From Pseudomonadota bacterium (GTDB taxonomy: Bacteria; Pseudomonadota; Gammaproteobacteria; Burkholderiales; REEB80), in contig JAGWIG010000005.1 in assembly GCA_028873515.1 (NCBI GenBank), forward strand, positions 39,731 through 103,730: 64,000 nucleotides of DNA. The letters are read 5' to 3'. The position numbers and the translations under genes are program-made. Within the stretch, counting starts at the first letter, position 1, and each line of letters begins with the position of its first letter. Of this stretch, positions 39,802 to 50,035 are shown one piece after another. Under the pieces are notes generated by a model, which saw only the letters and a program-made list of their open reading frames with translations, was not told the origin of the DNA and did not search any database.

Positions 39802-40601
39802 GCACACGTATTGCCATAACCGGGGCTTACGGCCGGATGGGCCGTGCCCTGGCTGAAACCATCCTCTCCTATCCGGGTGTCACCCTGTCGGCTGCCATCA
39901 CCCGGGCAGAACATTCCGGGATCAAGCCGGATTGCGCCCAATTCATGAAGCAAACCCTTGACACCATCTTGACGACTGACACGGAACAAGCCATCGCCTC
40001 GGCAGAAGTGATTATCGACTTTACCCGACCCGAAGCCACAATGGATTATCTCGATGTATGTCTGGACATGCACAAACCTCTCGTCATCGGCACAACCGGT
40101 CTCGATGAAAACCAGAAAGCACAAGTCATCAGGGCCAGCAAAAGTATCCCTATAGTCATGGCTCCGAATATGAGCATCGGCATCAATCTTCTTGCAAGTC
40201 TGGTCCGCACCGCTGCACGAGCACTTAAGGAAGGCTACGATATTGAAATCATTGAGGCCCATCACCGGCATAAAGTTGATGCACCGTCCGGAACCGCACT
40301 CTTTCTGGCCGAAACTGCTGCAGCAGCCGTAAACCGCAACCTGGACGACGAGGCTGTTTTTGGCCGCAAAGGCCATACAGGGCCAAGACCCATTTCTCAA
40401 ATTGGTTTTTCAGTCATCCGGGGTGGAGACATTGTCGGGGATCATACCGTGCTTTTCGCCGGAGAGGGAGAAAGACTTGAATTGACCCACAAGGCTTCAA
40501 ACCGCCAGACTTTTGCTCAAGGTGCCATTCGTGCTGCCCTCTTCATCGCCCATCATGATGCAGGCCTCTATGACATGCAAGACGTAATCGGTCTACGTTG
40601 A
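39798..40601 (+). CDS. dapB: 4-hydroxy-tetrahydrodipicolinate reductase DapB
   Basis: DapB reduces hydroxytetrahydrodipicolinate in the lysine/diaminopimelate pathway. The 267-residue protein shows the nucleotide-binding GAYGRMGRALAETI at the N-terminus, GTTGLDENQ, and the catalytic segment EAHHRHKVDAPSGTAL. It overlaps bamE by four bases, so translation is likely coupled. It ends 141 bases before carA, with a promoter and hairpin between. Confidence 0.97.
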   Translation: MSTRIAITGAYGRMGRALAETILSYPGVTLSAAITRAEHSGIKPDCAQFMKQTLDTILTTDTEQAIASAEVIIDFTRPEATMDYLDVCLDMHKPLVIGTTGLDENQKAQVIRASKSIPIVMAPNMSIGINLLASLVRTAARALKEGYDIEIIEAHHRHKVDAPSGTALFLAETAAAAVNRNLDDEAVFGRKGHTGPRPISQIGFSVIRGGDIVGDHTVLFAGEGERLELTHKASNRQTFAQGAIRAALFIAHHDAGLYDMQDVIGLR

Positions 40602-40626
40602 AGTAAGAGGTGGATTACGCTATAAT
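40598..40626 (+). promoter_or_regulatory. Sigma-70 promoter candidate for carAB
   Basis: TTGAAG (40598-40603), a 17-base spacer and TATAAT (40621-40626) form a near-consensus promoter, starting at the very end of dapB and 117 bases before the carA start. Transcription would begin near 40633. Confidence 0.65.
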
Positions 40627-40636
40627 GAGAAAAATG

Positions 40637-40668
40637 CGGGATGGCGTAATCGCCCATCCCGTTTTGTT
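40637..40668 (+). terminator. Strong hairpin plus T-rich tract just inside the carA leader
   Basis: CGGGATGGCG (40637-40646) pairs with CGCCCATCCCG (40651-40661) around a TAAT loop with a single bulged C. TTTTGTT follows. It can serve as the dapB terminator. Because it begins only a few bases after the predicted carA transcript start, it could also act as an early attenuator of carAB. Confidence 0.7.
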
Positions 40669-40742
40669 CATCAGGACCGTAAACACGGGCTCCGCACCGT
40701 TGCCTCAAGACGATTCGGGGCCCTTGCTTCAAGGAGTATTTC

Positions 40743-41876
40743 GTGCCGCATAACCTGCCCGCCCTGCTTGTCCTTGCAGATGGAAGCATCTTTCGCGGCA
40801 TTTCAATTGGAGCCGAAGGTTACGCCGTAGGCGAGGTCGTTTTTAATACGGCCATGACGGGCTATCAGGAAATCCTGACGGATCCTTCATACAGCCAGCA
40901 GATTATCACTCTGACCCATCCGCATATTGGCAATACCGGGATTAACAAGCTTGACATAGAATCCGATAGACCCTATGCCGCAGGCCTTATCATTCGGGAT
41001 CTTCCAAGAACCCATAGCAGCTGGCGCAGTGATGAAAGTCTTGGAGGGTACCTCAAACGAAACAACATTGTCGGTATCAGCGGGATTGATACCCGCAGGC
41101 TTACAGCAATCCTGCGTGCAAAAGGGGCACAAAACGGCTGTATCAGCACGGCAAAAGTAAGTGTTGAAGAAGCACTTGCACGGGCACGTGCTTTCCCGGG
41201 CCTGACTGGCATGGATCTTGCGAAAGTTGTGACCTGCAGACAGCCTTATGATTTCTGTGAAGGTGAGTGGCAGCTTTCAGGCAACCAGTTTACAACCGTG
41301 ACGGCTCCCAGGTTTCATGTCGTTGCCTACGATTATGGCATCAAGCGCAATATCCTGAGGATGGTTGCCAACCGGGGATGCAGGATAACGGTGCTGCCAG
41401 CCACAGCGAGCGCCGAAGAAGCCCTGTCACTGAATCCGGATGGGATCCTATTGTCAAATGGACCAGGAGATCCCGATCCCTGTGATTATGCCATCCATGC
41501 CATCGGCAAGCTTATGGTTACCGGCATCCCGGTATTTGGCATTTGTCTTGGCTTTCAGCTTATTGCGCTGGCTTCTGGAGCCAAAACAATTAAAATGAAA
41601 TATGGCCATCATGGCGCAAATCATCCTGTTCAGGATCTGGACACGAGTCGCGTACTCATTACCAGCCAGAACCATGGCTTTGCAGTTGATGCACAAACCT
41701 TGCCGCCGACACTGCGCATTACCCATGTCTCCCTGTTCGATGGAAGCCTGCAGGGCCTTGCACGAACGGATTTCCCGGTTTTTTCCTTCCAGGGGCATCC
41801 AGAAGCCAGTCCGGGGCCGCAGGATGTCTCCTATCTCTTTGACCGGTTCATTTCCCTCATGCTGGATAGACTTTAA
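40743..41876 (+). CDS. carA: Carbamoyl-phosphate synthase small (glutaminase) subunit CarA
   Basis: CarA hydrolyses glutamine and channels ammonia to CarB. The 377-residue protein starts at a GTG (40743), with AAGGAG about 7 bases upstream. Its N-terminal domain ([31 protein letters not shown]) is followed by a class I glutamine amidotransferase. There GICLGFQ carries nucleophile C268, and [11 protein letters not shown] supplies His and Glu. carB follows after 26 bases. The product feeds arginine and pyrimidine synthesis. Confidence 0.97.
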   Translation: MPHNLPALLVLADGSIFRGISIGAEGYAVGEVVFNTAMTGYQEILTDPSYSQQIITLTHPHIGNTGINKLDIESDRPYAAGLIIRDLPRTHSSWRSDESLGGYLKRNNIVGISGIDTRRLTAILRAKGAQNGCISTAKVSVEEALARARAFPGLTGMDLAKVVTCRQPYDFCEGEWQLSGNQFTTVTAPRFHVVAYDYGIKRNILRMVANRGCRITVLPATASAEEALSLNPDGILLSNGPGDPDPCDYAIHAIGKLMVTGIPVFGICLGFQLIALASGAKTIKMKYGHHGANHPVQDLDTSRVLITSQNHGFAVDAQTLPPTLRITHVSLFDGSLQGLARTDFPVFSFQGHPEASPGPQDVSYLFDRFISLMLDRL

Positions 41877-41902
41877 CAGGCCTTCAAGGAATCCATCGAC
41901 CC

Positions 41903-44900
41903 ATGCCCAAACGTCACGACTTAAAAAGTATCCTGATTATCGGCGCCGGCCCTATTGTCATTGGCCAGGCGTGTGAATTCGATTATTCAGGTGCTCAAGC
42001 CTGCAAAGCACTGCGCGAAGAAGGATACCGCATCATCCTGGTCAATTCGAACCCCGCCACAATCATGACCGATCCAGAAATGGCTGATGCAACCTATATC
42101 GAGCCAATTACCTGGCAAATGCTGGAAAAAATCATCCGTATTGAACGGCCCGATGCCATCTTGCCAACAATGGGAGGGCAAACAGCCCTGAACTGTGCTT
42201 TGGATCTGGCTCGTGAAGGCGTGCTTGAAAAATATGAAGTCGAAATGATCGGTGCAAGTCGGGAAGCCATCGACAAAGCGGAAGATCGCGAAAAATTCAA
42301 GAAAGCTATGGAGAAGATAGGGCTAAATTGCCCTAGGGCTGCGATTGCCCATTCCTTGGAAGAAGCTCTCCAGGTCCAGGCCATGGTAGGTTTTCCAACC
42401 ATCATCCGTCCCTCTTTCACCATGGGAGGTTCTGGAGGAGGCATAGCCTACAACATTGAAGAATTTCTTGAAATCTGTCAACGTGGTCTTGAAGCTTCAC
42501 CAACCCATGAACTGCTCATTGAAGAATCTGTAATCGGCTGGAAAGAATTCGAAATGGAAGTGGTGCGGGACCGTAATGACAACTGCATCATCGTCTGTTC
42601 TATCGAAAATTTCGATCCAATGGGAGTGCATACTGGTGATTCGATTACCGTTGCCCCGGCGCAAACATTGACTGACCGGGAATACCAGATCATGCGGAAT
42701 GCTTCCCTTGCCGTTCTTCGTGAAATTGGCGTAGAAACAGGAGGCTCCAATGTTCAGTTCGGGATCAACCCTGTTGATGGCCGTATGGTTGTCATTGAAA
42801 TGAATCCCCGTGTTTCAAGATCCTCCGCACTTGCGTCCAAGGCAACCGGCTTTCCGATCGCCAAGGTAGCGGCAAAACTCGCTGTAGGCTATACCCTCGA
42901 TGAATTGAGAAACGAAATTACCGGTGGAGCCACTCCTGCATCATTTGAACCTTCCATTGATTATATTGTCACCAAGATCCCGCGCTTTGCATTCGAAAAA
43001 TTCCCGCAGGCAAACAACCGTTTAACCACGCAAATGAAATCCGTGGGTGAAGTCATGGCCATAGGGCGCAACTTCAAGGAATCCCTGCAAAAAGCTTTGC
43101 GGGGTCTTGAAACCGGGGTCGATGGGCTAGATGAACTCACATCTGACCTCGACACCATTGCCCATGAATTGTCTAATCCTGGCTCCAGCCGGATTGCCTA
43201 TATTGCCGACGGATTCCGTATGGGCATGAGTCTTGCGGAAATCTATGCCCTGACGCACATTGATCCCTGGTTTCTGGATCAAGTCCTGGAAATTGTTGAA
43301 ACTGAACGCAACCTGTCGGGACAGACCCTTGAAACACTTGATGCCATGCAAATCCAGTCGATGAAGCGTATGGGCTTTTCTGACAAACGGATTGCAAAAC
43401 TGACAGGAACAACTGAAAAAAACCTGCGCAGTAAAAGACATGCCCTCAATATCCGGCCAGTATTCAAACGGGTTGATACCTGTGCCGCCGAATTTGCTAC
43501 TAATACCGCTTACATGTATTCAACTTATGAAGAAGAGTGCGAGTCTCAACCGACTGAAAGGCGTAAGGTTATGGTTCTGGGTGGCGGACCCAACCGGATC
43601 GGACAGGGAATCGAATTCGATTATTGCTGTGTCCACGCTGCGTTGAGTTTACGGGATGAAGGGTATGAAACCATCATGGTAAACTGCAACCCGGAAACAG
43701 TATCCACCGATTATGACACTTCAGACAGGCTGTATTTTGAGCCTCTTACACTTGAAAACGTGCTTGAAATTGCCCATGTAGAAAAGCCATGGGGAGTGAT
43801 CGTCCAGTATGGTGGACAGACCCCTTTGAAGCTTGCCCGTGAACTGGAAGCAAATGGAGTGCCGATCATCGGCACCACGCCGGATGCAATTGATCGTGCA
43901 GAAGATCGGGAACGCTTTCAGAAAATGCTCAATGAAACCGGGTTGGAACAACCACCAAACCGGACAGCACGTGCACCTGAGGAAGCCCTGGCCCTTGCTC
44001 TTGAAATTGGCTATCCCCTTGTTGTCCGTCCCTCATATGTGCTGGGTGGTCGTGCCATGGAAATTGTTCATGAACAGTCCGAGCTTGAACGTTACATGCG
44101 AGAGGCAGTTAAAGTCTCCAATGACTCGCCCGTACTGCTTGATCATTTCCTCAACAATGCTACTGAAGTAGACGTAGATGCAGTCTGTGATGGCCAAGAA
44201 GTTTTGATTGGTGGCATCATGGAACATATTGAGCAGGCGGGCGTACATTCGGGTGATTCAGCATGTTCGTTACCGCCTTACAGCCTGAGCTTGCAGATCC
44301 AGGAAGAACTAAAACGTCAAACTGTTGTGATGGCCAAAGCACTTGGTGTCATCGGACTCATGAACGTTCAGTTCGCTATCCAGAATGATGTAATCTATGT
44401 ACTGGAAGTCAATCCACGCGCATCCCGTACCGTACCATTCGTTTCAAAGGCTACAGGATTACCTCTCGCACGTATTGCCGCGCTTTGCATGGCCGGAAAA
44501 TCCCTTAAGGAACAGGGAATCAGCCAGGTTGTCTCTCCTCACTACTTCTCGGTTAAGGAGGCCGTTTTCCCGTTTATCAAGTTCCCTGGTGTGGATACAC
44601 TGCTGAGCCCGGAAATGAAATCCACGGGCGAAGCCATGGGTGTCGGTCATACCTTTGCGGAAGCCTTTATCAAATCCCAAATGGCATGCGGAATCCGGCT
44701 ACCCAGTTCAGGACGTGTCTTCATCAGTGTCAAGGATAGTGACAAATCGCAGGCCATTGAACTGGCTAAAAGTCTGGTCAAACTCAAATTTTCTATCGTT
44801 GCCACCCGCGGAACAGCCAAGGCAATGAGCGATGCAGGCATACCTGTCACGCCTGTCAACAAGGTAAAGGAAGGTCGCCCACATATTGTAGACATGATCA

Positions 44901-45109
44901 AGAACGGAGAAATCTGTCTGATTGTGAACACGGTCGAAGACAAACGGGCGGTAAAGGATTCCTGGTCCATCCGTTCAGCAGCTTTGCAGCACAAGGTGGT
45001 CTACTATACAACCATGGCCGGTGCAAAAGCAGCTAGCCTTGGAATGCAGCACATGGAGGAGCTTGGAATTTATAATTTGCAGGAGCTACATCAGCAACTT
45101 TCAATGTAA
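41903..45109 (+). CDS. carB: Carbamoyl-phosphate synthase large subunit CarB
   Basis: CarB makes carbamoyl phosphate from bicarbonate, ammonia and two ATP. The 1068-residue protein has two homologous halves. Each begins with a pre-ATP-grasp domain ([19 protein letters not shown], then [17 protein letters not shown]) and an ATP-grasp domain ([19 protein letters not shown]). They are joined by the oligomerisation domain, and a C-terminal MGS-like allosteric domain ([16 protein letters not shown]) ends the protein. Length and motifs are standard. Confidence 0.98.
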   Translation: MPKRHDLKSILIIGAGPIVIGQACEFDYSGAQACKALREEGYRIILVNSNPATIMTDPEMADATYIEPITWQMLEKIIRIERPDAILPTMGGQTALNCALDLAREGVLEKYEVEMIGASREAIDKAEDREKFKKAMEKIGLNCPRAAIAHSLEEALQVQAMVGFPTIIRPSFTMGGSGGGIAYNIEEFLEICQRGLEASPTHELLIEESVIGWKEFEMEVVRDRNDNCIIVCSIENFDPMGVHTGDSITVAPAQTLTDREYQIMRNASLAVLREIGVETGGSNVQFGINPVDGRMVVIEMNPRVSRSSALASKATGFPIAKVAAKLAVGYTLDELRNEITGGATPASFEPSIDYIVTKIPRFAFEKFPQANNRLTTQMKSVGEVMAIGRNFKESLQKALRGLETGVDGLDELTSDLDTIAHELSNPGSSRIAYIADGFRMGMSLAEIYALTHIDPWFLDQVLEIVETERNLSGQTLETLDAMQIQSMKRMGFSDKRIAKLTGTTEKNLRSKRHALNIRPVFKRVDTCAAEFATNTAYMYSTYEEECESQPTERRKVMVLGGGPNRIGQGIEFDYCCVHAALSLRDEGYETIMVNCNPETVSTDYDTSDRLYFEPLTLENVLEIAHVEKPWGVIVQYGGQTPLKLARELEANGVPIIGTTPDAIDRAEDRERFQKMLNETGLEQPPNRTARAPEEALALALEIGYPLVVRPSYVLGGRAMEIVHEQSELERYMREAVKVSNDSPVLLDHFLNNATEVDVDAVCDGQEVLIGGIMEHIEQAGVHSGDSACSLPPYSLSLQIQEELKRQTVVMAKALGVIGLMNVQFAIQNDVIYVLEVNPRASRTVPFVSKATGLPLARIAALCMAGKSLKEQGISQVVSPHYFSVKEAVFPFIKFPGVDTLLSPEMKSTGEAMGVGHTFAEAFIKSQMACGIRLPSSGRVFISVKDSDKSQAIELAKSLVKLKFSIVATRGTAKAMSDAGIPVTPVNKVKEGRPHIVDMIKNGEICLIVNTVEDKRAVKDSWSIRSAALQHKVVYYTTMAGAKAASLGMQHMEELGIYNLQELHQQLSM

Positions 45110-45191
45110 GGCTAGTAATTTTGACCGGATTCGGCTTACTATTCTATTATCGGCATGCCATCAGAAGCATGCCGCTTTATTTGGATTCTCT

Positions 45192-45668
45192 ATGATCAAG
45201 ACACCGTTAACCGTTTTTGGTGCAGAAAAACTGCGTCAGGAACTACAGCAACTTAAAAATATTGAGCGTCCGGCAGTCATTGCCGCCATAGCTGAGGCTC
45301 GCTCCTATGGAGATTTATCAGAAAACGCCGAATATGACGCTGCCAAGGAGCGACAGAGCTTTATCGAAGGCCGGATCCTGGAAGTCGAAAACAAACTGGC
45401 AAACGCGCAGATTATCGATCCAAAACAGCTTGATGCTGATGGCCGGGTCGTTTTTGGTGCCACTGTTGAGCTTGAAGATCTGGAAACCAGTGAAATTGTC
45501 ACCTATCAGATCGTAGGAGATGATGAAGCTGACCTCAAAGAAGGAAAGATTTCAATATCCAGTCCTATTTCCCGTGCCCTTATTGGCAAATTTGCCGGAG
45601 ATATAGCTGAAGTACAGGCCCCAGGCGGCTTGCGTGAATATGAAATTCTTGACGTAAGATACATCTGA
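45192..45668 (+). CDS. greA: Transcription elongation factor GreA
   Basis: GreA stimulates RNA cleavage in backtracked RNA polymerase. From the ATG at 45192 it has 158 residues. They form an N-terminal coiled-coil finger ([20 protein letters not shown], with the tip acidic residues in [16 protein letters not shown]) and a C-terminal FKBP-like domain ([14 protein letters not shown]). The open frame extends 57 codons upstream, but that region is non-coding. The gene overlaps the DUF4149 start as TGATG. Confidence 0.97.
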   Translation: MIKTPLTVFGAEKLRQELQQLKNIERPAVIAAIAEARSYGDLSENAEYDAAKERQSFIEGRILEVENKLANAQIIDPKQLDADGRVVFGATVELEDLETSEIVTYQIVGDDEADLKEGKISISSPISRALIGKFAGDIAEVQAPGGLREYEILDVRYI

Positions 45669-46129
45669 TGCGTAACTGGTTTGACATCAGTGCCATGTTG
45701 GCGCTTACGCTTTGGGTAGGAGGAATGTGGGCTATCGGGTTCATAGCTGCACCTGCCCTGTTTCGCCTGATTCCAACACATATGCTGGCAGGAATGCTAG
45801 CAGGGAAACTATTCAGCCTGACTGCCTTGACTGGAATGACCTGCGGAGGATGGCTTGTTCTTCACCGGTTCGTACGCGCAGGCGCGGGTGCATTGCGCCA
45901 AAGCACATTCTGGCTCATTGTTGCAATGCTGGTACTGACAGTCATCGGTCAATATTACGTAGCACCGATCATCGATTCCCTGAAACACCAGGCCCTGCCC
46001 CTGGATGTCATGCAAAGCGTGTTCCGCAGCCGATTTGCCACCTGGCATGGGATTGCAAGCCTTCTGTTTCTCATACAGAGTCTGCTGGGCCTCTGGCTTG
46101 TAACAAAACAGCCTTCCCTTTTCAGGTAA
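45668..46129 (+). CDS. DUF4149 family membrane protein
   Basis: This 153-residue integral membrane protein has four hydrophobic helices (about 7-27, 42-66, 80-98, 120-140). The N-terminal LTLWVGGMWAIGFIAAPALF motif matches the DUF4149 family, which sits after greA in many Betaproteobacteria. No function is established. Its start overlaps the greA stop, so it is translated with GreA. Its end overlaps the convergent yhbY by 8 bases. Confidence 0.8.
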   Translation: MRNWFDISAMLALTLWVGGMWAIGFIAAPALFRLIPTHMLAGMLAGKLFSLTALTGMTCGGWLVLHRFVRAGAGALRQSTFWLIVAMLVLTVIGQYYVAPIIDSLKHQALPLDVMQSVFRSRFATWHGIASLLFLIQSLLGLWLVTKQPSLFR

Positions 46130-46415
46130 GCACGATTCTAGGTGGATTTGCTGGCCTATAGAGAACAAGGATACGACCAATATGCTGCACCGGCACCGCG
46201 CCTGTAGCCTGGCAAAGAATGTCAAGCAAATTGGCTCTGGCAGCCCGATCTGCACTGTGTACCCTGATTTTCACCAGTTCATGGGCATCAAGTGCTACAC
46301 CAGTTTCGCGAATGACGCCCGGGGTCACCCCTCCTTCGCCAATCGAGACAACAGGATTCAAGGTATGAGCTGTAGCACGCAAAATGGCGCGATGTTTGAC
46401 AGTCAGAATGTTCAT
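46122..46415 (-). CDS. yhbY: YhbY family RNA-binding protein (CRM domain)
   Basis: This 97-residue single CRM-domain protein is associated with pre-50S ribosomal particles in E. coli. The core LRATAHTLNPVVSIGEGGVTPGVI with the GxxG-like loop and ...ALDAHELVKIRVH are clear. It is divergent from rlmE (68 bases between starts), and both act on ribosome maturation. The 3' end overlaps the DUF4149 gene by 8 bases. Confidence 0.93.
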   Translation of the reverse strand: MNILTVKHRAILRATAHTLNPVVSIGEGGVTPGVIRETGVALDAHELVKIRVHSADRAARANLLDILCQATGAVPVQHIGRILVLYRPANPPRIVLT

Positions 46416-46483
46416 AAGATATACAAGATAAAAGGTTCATGGATTATAACGCGCTAACTGGAATGGAACAAACAAGGTTGACG

Positions 46484-47128
46484 ATGAAACGGAGCAAAAC
46501 AAGCAAAGGATGGATGAAAGAACATGTCAATGACGAATTTGTGCAGCGGGCCACCCGTGAAGGCATGCGTTCTCGTGCGGCCTACAAGCTCATGGAGATT
46601 GATGACCATGATCACCTGATTCATCCTGGACAGACTCTTATTGATCTGGGTGCAGCTCCCGGCGGATGGTCCGAAGTTGCAGCCAAACGTCTCGCAGGAC
46701 GGGGACGGGTCATTGCCGTAGACCTTCTGGAAATGAACCCTCTTAATGGTGTAGATTTCATACAGGGTGATTTCAGTGATCCGGATACGCTTGAACGGAT
46801 CAATGCGCTCATTCATGGCTTAGCCGATCTTGTTATTTCAGATATGGCCCCCAATATTAGTGGTATCAGTCTTTCAGATCAGGCGCGTGCCATGGCGCTG
46901 GCCGAGTTGGCTCTTGAATTTGCCCAAAACCGGCTAAAGCCAGATGGAAGTTTTCTGGTAAAGGTTTTTCAGGGATCCGGCTTTGAGGAATTTTATCGGA
47001 TGTTGCGCAATACGTTTATGCAGGTTCATACACGTAAACCCAGGGCTTCCCGTGACCGGAGCAGTGAGCTCTATCTGCTAGGCCGGCATCTGAAGCTGGA
47101 CAGACCTATTCCAGAAGCACCCCGATAA
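46484..47128 (+). CDS. rlmE: 23S rRNA (uridine2552-2'-O)-methyltransferase RlmE (FtsJ/RrmJ)
   Basis: RlmE makes Um2552 in the A-loop of 23S rRNA. From the ATG at 46484 (MKRSKTSKGWMKEH) it has 214 residues. The frame reaches back to 46439, but the family starts here. SAM-binding motif DLGAAPGGWSEVA, VDLLEMNPLNGVDFIQGDF and SDMAPNISG are visible, as are the KDKE tetrad lysines (SRAAYKLMEI and SFLVKVFQG). ftsH follows 103 bases later, the same order as in E. coli. Confidence 0.95.
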   Translation: MKRSKTSKGWMKEHVNDEFVQRATREGMRSRAAYKLMEIDDHDHLIHPGQTLIDLGAAPGGWSEVAAKRLAGRGRVIAVDLLEMNPLNGVDFIQGDFSDPDTLERINALIHGLADLVISDMAPNISGISLSDQARAMALAELALEFAQNRLKPDGSFLVKVFQGSGFEEFYRMLRNTFMQVHTRKPRASRDRSSELYLLGRHLKLDRPIPEAPR

Positions 47129-47167
47129 CCTCTTATAGGGAAAAGGAAAGATTAAAAAAAAGGGACA

Positions 47168-47186
47168 ACTCTCAAGAAAAGAGAGT
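47168..47186. repeat. Perfect 6-bp inverted repeat in the ftsH leader
   Basis: ACTCTC-N7-GAGAGT (47168-47186) lies 46 bases before the ftsH start in a purine-rich leader. It may be a small mRNA hairpin or a binding site. It is followed by AAAATT rather than a U-run, so it is not a good terminator. Confidence 0.4.
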
Positions 47187-47231
47187 AAAATTGCATCTGG
47201 ACTGTATATTTTTTTGTTATGAGGAACTCTG

Positions 47232-49127
47232 TTGAACAATCTGATCAAAAATGTTGGCGTGTGGCTGATCATTGGCTTCATCCTGATGATGATTTTCAAC
47301 CAATTCAGCAAAACCCCTTCTACGGCTGCGCAACAAAATTACACGCAGTTCATGAATGCAGTGAAACAGGGACAGATTGCCAAGGTTACCATTGATGGTC
47401 AAAAAATTGATGGCACCATGACCAATGGTAAAGCCTTCTCCACCTATGCGCCACAGGATCCATGGCTCGTCAGTGACTTGCTTAAATATAACGTGAACAT
47501 TACCGCGAAGCCACGGGAAGAATCTTCTTTTCTCATGACTATTTTCGTTTCCTGGTTCCCAATGCTACTGCTCATAGGCGTATGGATTTTCTTTATGCGA
47601 CAGATGCAGGGTGGAGGAAAAGGAGGCGCCTTTTCATTCGGTAAATCTCGTGCACGCATGCTGGATGAATCTACCAATCAGGTTACATTTGCAGATGTTG
47701 CTGGGGTTGAAGAAGCCAAGGATGAAGTGGCTGAATTAGTGGAATTTTTACGTGATCCAGGTAAATTCCAGAAACTGGGTGGCAGGATTCCACGCGGCGT
47801 CCTGATGGTCGGAAGCCCCGGAACAGGTAAGACCCTGCTCGCCAAAGCCATCGCAGGTGAAGCCCGGGTGCCCTTCTTCTCAATTTCTGGTTCCGATTTT
47901 GTTGAGATGTTTGTAGGAGTTGGTGCGGCCCGTGTTCGAGACATGTTCGAACAAGCGAAAAAAAGTGCCCCCTGTATCGTTTTTATCGATGAAATCGATG
48001 CAGTCGGTCGCCAGCGGGGTGCAGGGCTTGGCGGAGGAAACGATGAGCGTGAACAGACCCTAAACCAGCTACTAGTTGAAATGGACGGATTTGAAGGTAC
48101 TTCTGGTGTCATTGTTATTGCAGCCACCAACCGTCCTGACGTCCTGGATCCAGCCCTTCTGCGTCCTGGCCGTTTTGATCGGCAGGTTGTCGTTCCTCTT
48201 CCCGATATCCGTGGACGAGAACAAATCCTGATGGTACATATGCGCAAGGTTCCTCTAGGCCCCGATGCGCGCGCAGACCTGCTGGCACGGGGTACCCCTG
48301 GATTTTCGGGAGCTGACCTTGCCAACCTTGTAAATGAAGCCGCACTCTTTGCTGCCCGAAGCAATAAGCGATTTGTGGATATGGATGATTTTGAACGTGC
48401 AAAAGACAAAATCATCATGGGGGCTGAACGTCGTTCATTGATCATGCCCGAAGAAGAACGCAGGAATACTGCCTACCACGAGTCTGGACATGCTGTGGTT
48501 GCCTGGATGTTACCTGGAACGGATCCGGTTCATAAGGTGACAATCATCCCTCGAGGCCGTGCTTTGGGTGTGACCATGCAATTGCCAACCGAAGACCGCT
48601 ATTCAATGGATCGCGAGCAAATCCTCAATAACATTGCGGTACTCATGGGAGGCCGAATTGCCGAAGAAGTCTTCATGAACCACATGACCACTGGTGCTGG
48701 CAACGATATACAGCGAGCGACTGAAATGGCCCGCCGCATGGTGACCGAATGGGGAATGTCTGACAGCCTTGGACCCATGGTTTATGGTGAAAATGAGGGT
48801 GAAGTTTTCCTCGGGCGCTCAGTCACTTCACACAAAAGTGTCTCCGAAACAACCATGCAAAAAGTCGATGCAGAAATCCATCGGATTATCGATGAGCAAT
48901 ATCAGGTCGCGCGCCATATCATCGAGGAAAACAAGGATAAAATCGATATAATGGCCAAAAGCCTCCTTAATTGGGAAACCATTGATTCTGAACAGATTGG
49001 CGACATCATGGCAGGTAAGCCGCCGCGGGAACCGAAAATCTCTGCTGGTGGAGGAAACATTCCTCCCCGCAATCTCCCACCTCAGGCCCCCCCTGCTCCC
49101 ACAACAAAGCCGGTTCAGGAAGCCTGA
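47232..49127 (+). CDS. ftsH: ATP-dependent zinc metalloprotease FtsH
   Basis: FtsH is a membrane-anchored hexameric AAA+ protease that degrades misassembled membrane proteins and short-lived regulators. The 631-residue protein starts at a TTG (47232) with GAGGAAC upstream, giving the family N-terminus [11 protein letters not shown]. It has two membrane helices (about 8-26 and 97-119) flanking a small periplasmic domain. The AAA module has Walker A GSPGTGKT (about 195-202) and the [13 protein letters not shown] pore region. The zinc site HESGH is at about 416-420. The C-terminal 30 residues are Pro/Gly-rich. Confidence 0.98.
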   Translation: MNNLIKNVGVWLIIGFILMMIFNQFSKTPSTAAQQNYTQFMNAVKQGQIAKVTIDGQKIDGTMTNGKAFSTYAPQDPWLVSDLLKYNVNITAKPREESSFLMTIFVSWFPMLLLIGVWIFFMRQMQGGGKGGAFSFGKSRARMLDESTNQVTFADVAGVEEAKDEVAELVEFLRDPGKFQKLGGRIPRGVLMVGSPGTGKTLLAKAIAGEARVPFFSISGSDFVEMFVGVGAARVRDMFEQAKKSAPCIVFIDEIDAVGRQRGAGLGGGNDEREQTLNQLLVEMDGFEGTSGVIVIAATNRPDVLDPALLRPGRFDRQVVVPLPDIRGREQILMVHMRKVPLGPDARADLLARGTPGFSGADLANLVNEAALFAARSNKRFVDMDDFERAKDKIIMGAERRSLIMPEEERRNTAYHESGHAVVAWMLPGTDPVHKVTIIPRGRALGVTMQLPTEDRYSMDREQILNNIAVLMGGRIAEEVFMNHMTTGAGNDIQRATEMARRMVTEWGMSDSLGPMVYGENEGEVFLGRSVTSHKSVSETTMQKVDAEIHRIIDEQYQVARHIIEENKDKIDIMAKSLLNWETIDSEQIGDIMAGKPPREPKISAGGGNIPPRNLPPQAPPAPTTKPVQEA

Positions 49128-49148
49128 CCGGTCAATGCTGGAAACTTT

Positions 49149-49183
49149 AGCCGGTTACGCACTTCCGTAACCGGCTTTGTTTT
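49149..49183 (+). terminator. Intrinsic terminator between ftsH and folP
   Basis: AGCCGGTTACG (49149-49159) pairs perfectly with CGTAACCGGCT (49166-49176) across a 6-base loop, and TTGTTTT follows. It is the best-formed terminator in the window. It ends just 9 bases before the folP ATG, so folP-glmM must be expressed by read-through or from an unrecognised promoter. Confidence 0.85.
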
Positions 49184-49192
49184 GGTAACTCT

Positions 49193-50035
49193 ATGCAATC
49201 TCAGATAAATTGCAAAGGTAAACGACTATCCCTGAATCGGCCTCTCATTATGGGCATAGTCAATGTTACCCCAGACTCCTTCTCAGATGGTGGGAAGTAC
49301 AATTCCCCCGAACTGGCCTTTCTACATGCAAAGCAGCTTATTGACGAGGGGGCCGATATCCTGGATATCGGGGGAGAATCAACCCGCCCTGGTGCGGAAG
49401 AAGTAAGCCTTGAGACCGAGCTTGAGCGTGTTATTCCCCTTATCCATCGTCTGGCTCCTCTTGATGTACCCCTCTCGATTGACACCTCCAAACCAGAGGT
49501 TATGTATGCAGCAGTCAAAGCCGGAGCTTCGTTCATCAATGATGTCTATGCCCTACATCGTCCAGGAGCACTGGATGCTGCTGTAGAAAGTGGGGCCAAC
49601 ATCTGCATCATGCATATGCTGGGGGAGCCTCGCACAATGCAGTTAAATCCTCACTATGAGAATGTGACTTCAGAGGTCATGCAATTTCTCCAAGGCCGGA
49701 TAAATGCCCTTGAATCAGCAGGATGTGAACCATCCCGAATTGTTCTGGATCCAGGGTTCGGTTTTGGAAAAAATCTCACCCACAATCTCACTTTGTTGCG
49801 CAATATCGGTAAAATAACAGCATTGGGTTACCCTCTTCTTGCCGGATTGTCACGCAAATCCATGCTAGGAACCCTCACTGGGCATAAATCTCCCGGTGCC
49901 AGAGTATATGCAAGCATTGCTGCAGCGCTTATCAGTGTGCAAAATGGTGTTCATATCGTGCGAGTACATGATGTTGCAGCAACACGTGATGCACTGAAAA
50001 TCTGGGAAGCTGTCATTAAGGATAACGGACAATGA
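49193..50035 (+). CDS. folP: Dihydropteroate synthase FolP
   Basis: FolP condenses p-aminobenzoate with dihydropterin pyrophosphate in folate synthesis and is the sulfonamide target. The 280-residue TIM barrel has the two family signatures [16 protein letters not shown] and ...[20 protein letters not shown]. The pterin pocket is completed by DPGFGFGK and SRKSMLG. Its stop overlaps the glmM start (ATGA). An ftsH-folP-glmM order is conserved in many proteobacteria. Confidence 0.97.
   Translation: MQSQINCKGKRLSLNRPLIMGIVNVTPDSFSDGGKYNSPELAFLHAKQLIDEGADILDIGGESTRPGAEEVSLETELERVIPLIHRLAPLDVPLSIDTSKPEVMYAAVKAGASFINDVYALHRPGALDAAVESGANICIMHMLGEPRTMQLNPHYENVTSEVMQFLQGRINALESAGCEPSRIVLDPGFGFGKNLTHNLTLLRNIGKITALGYPLLAGLSRKSMLGTLTGHKSPGARVYASIAAALISVQNGVHIVRVHDVAATRDALKIWEAVIKDNGQ

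Noticed and set aside
45021..45191. 57-codon N-terminal extension of greA
   Set aside because: It overlaps the end of carB and non-coding sequence; the family start is the ATG at 45192.
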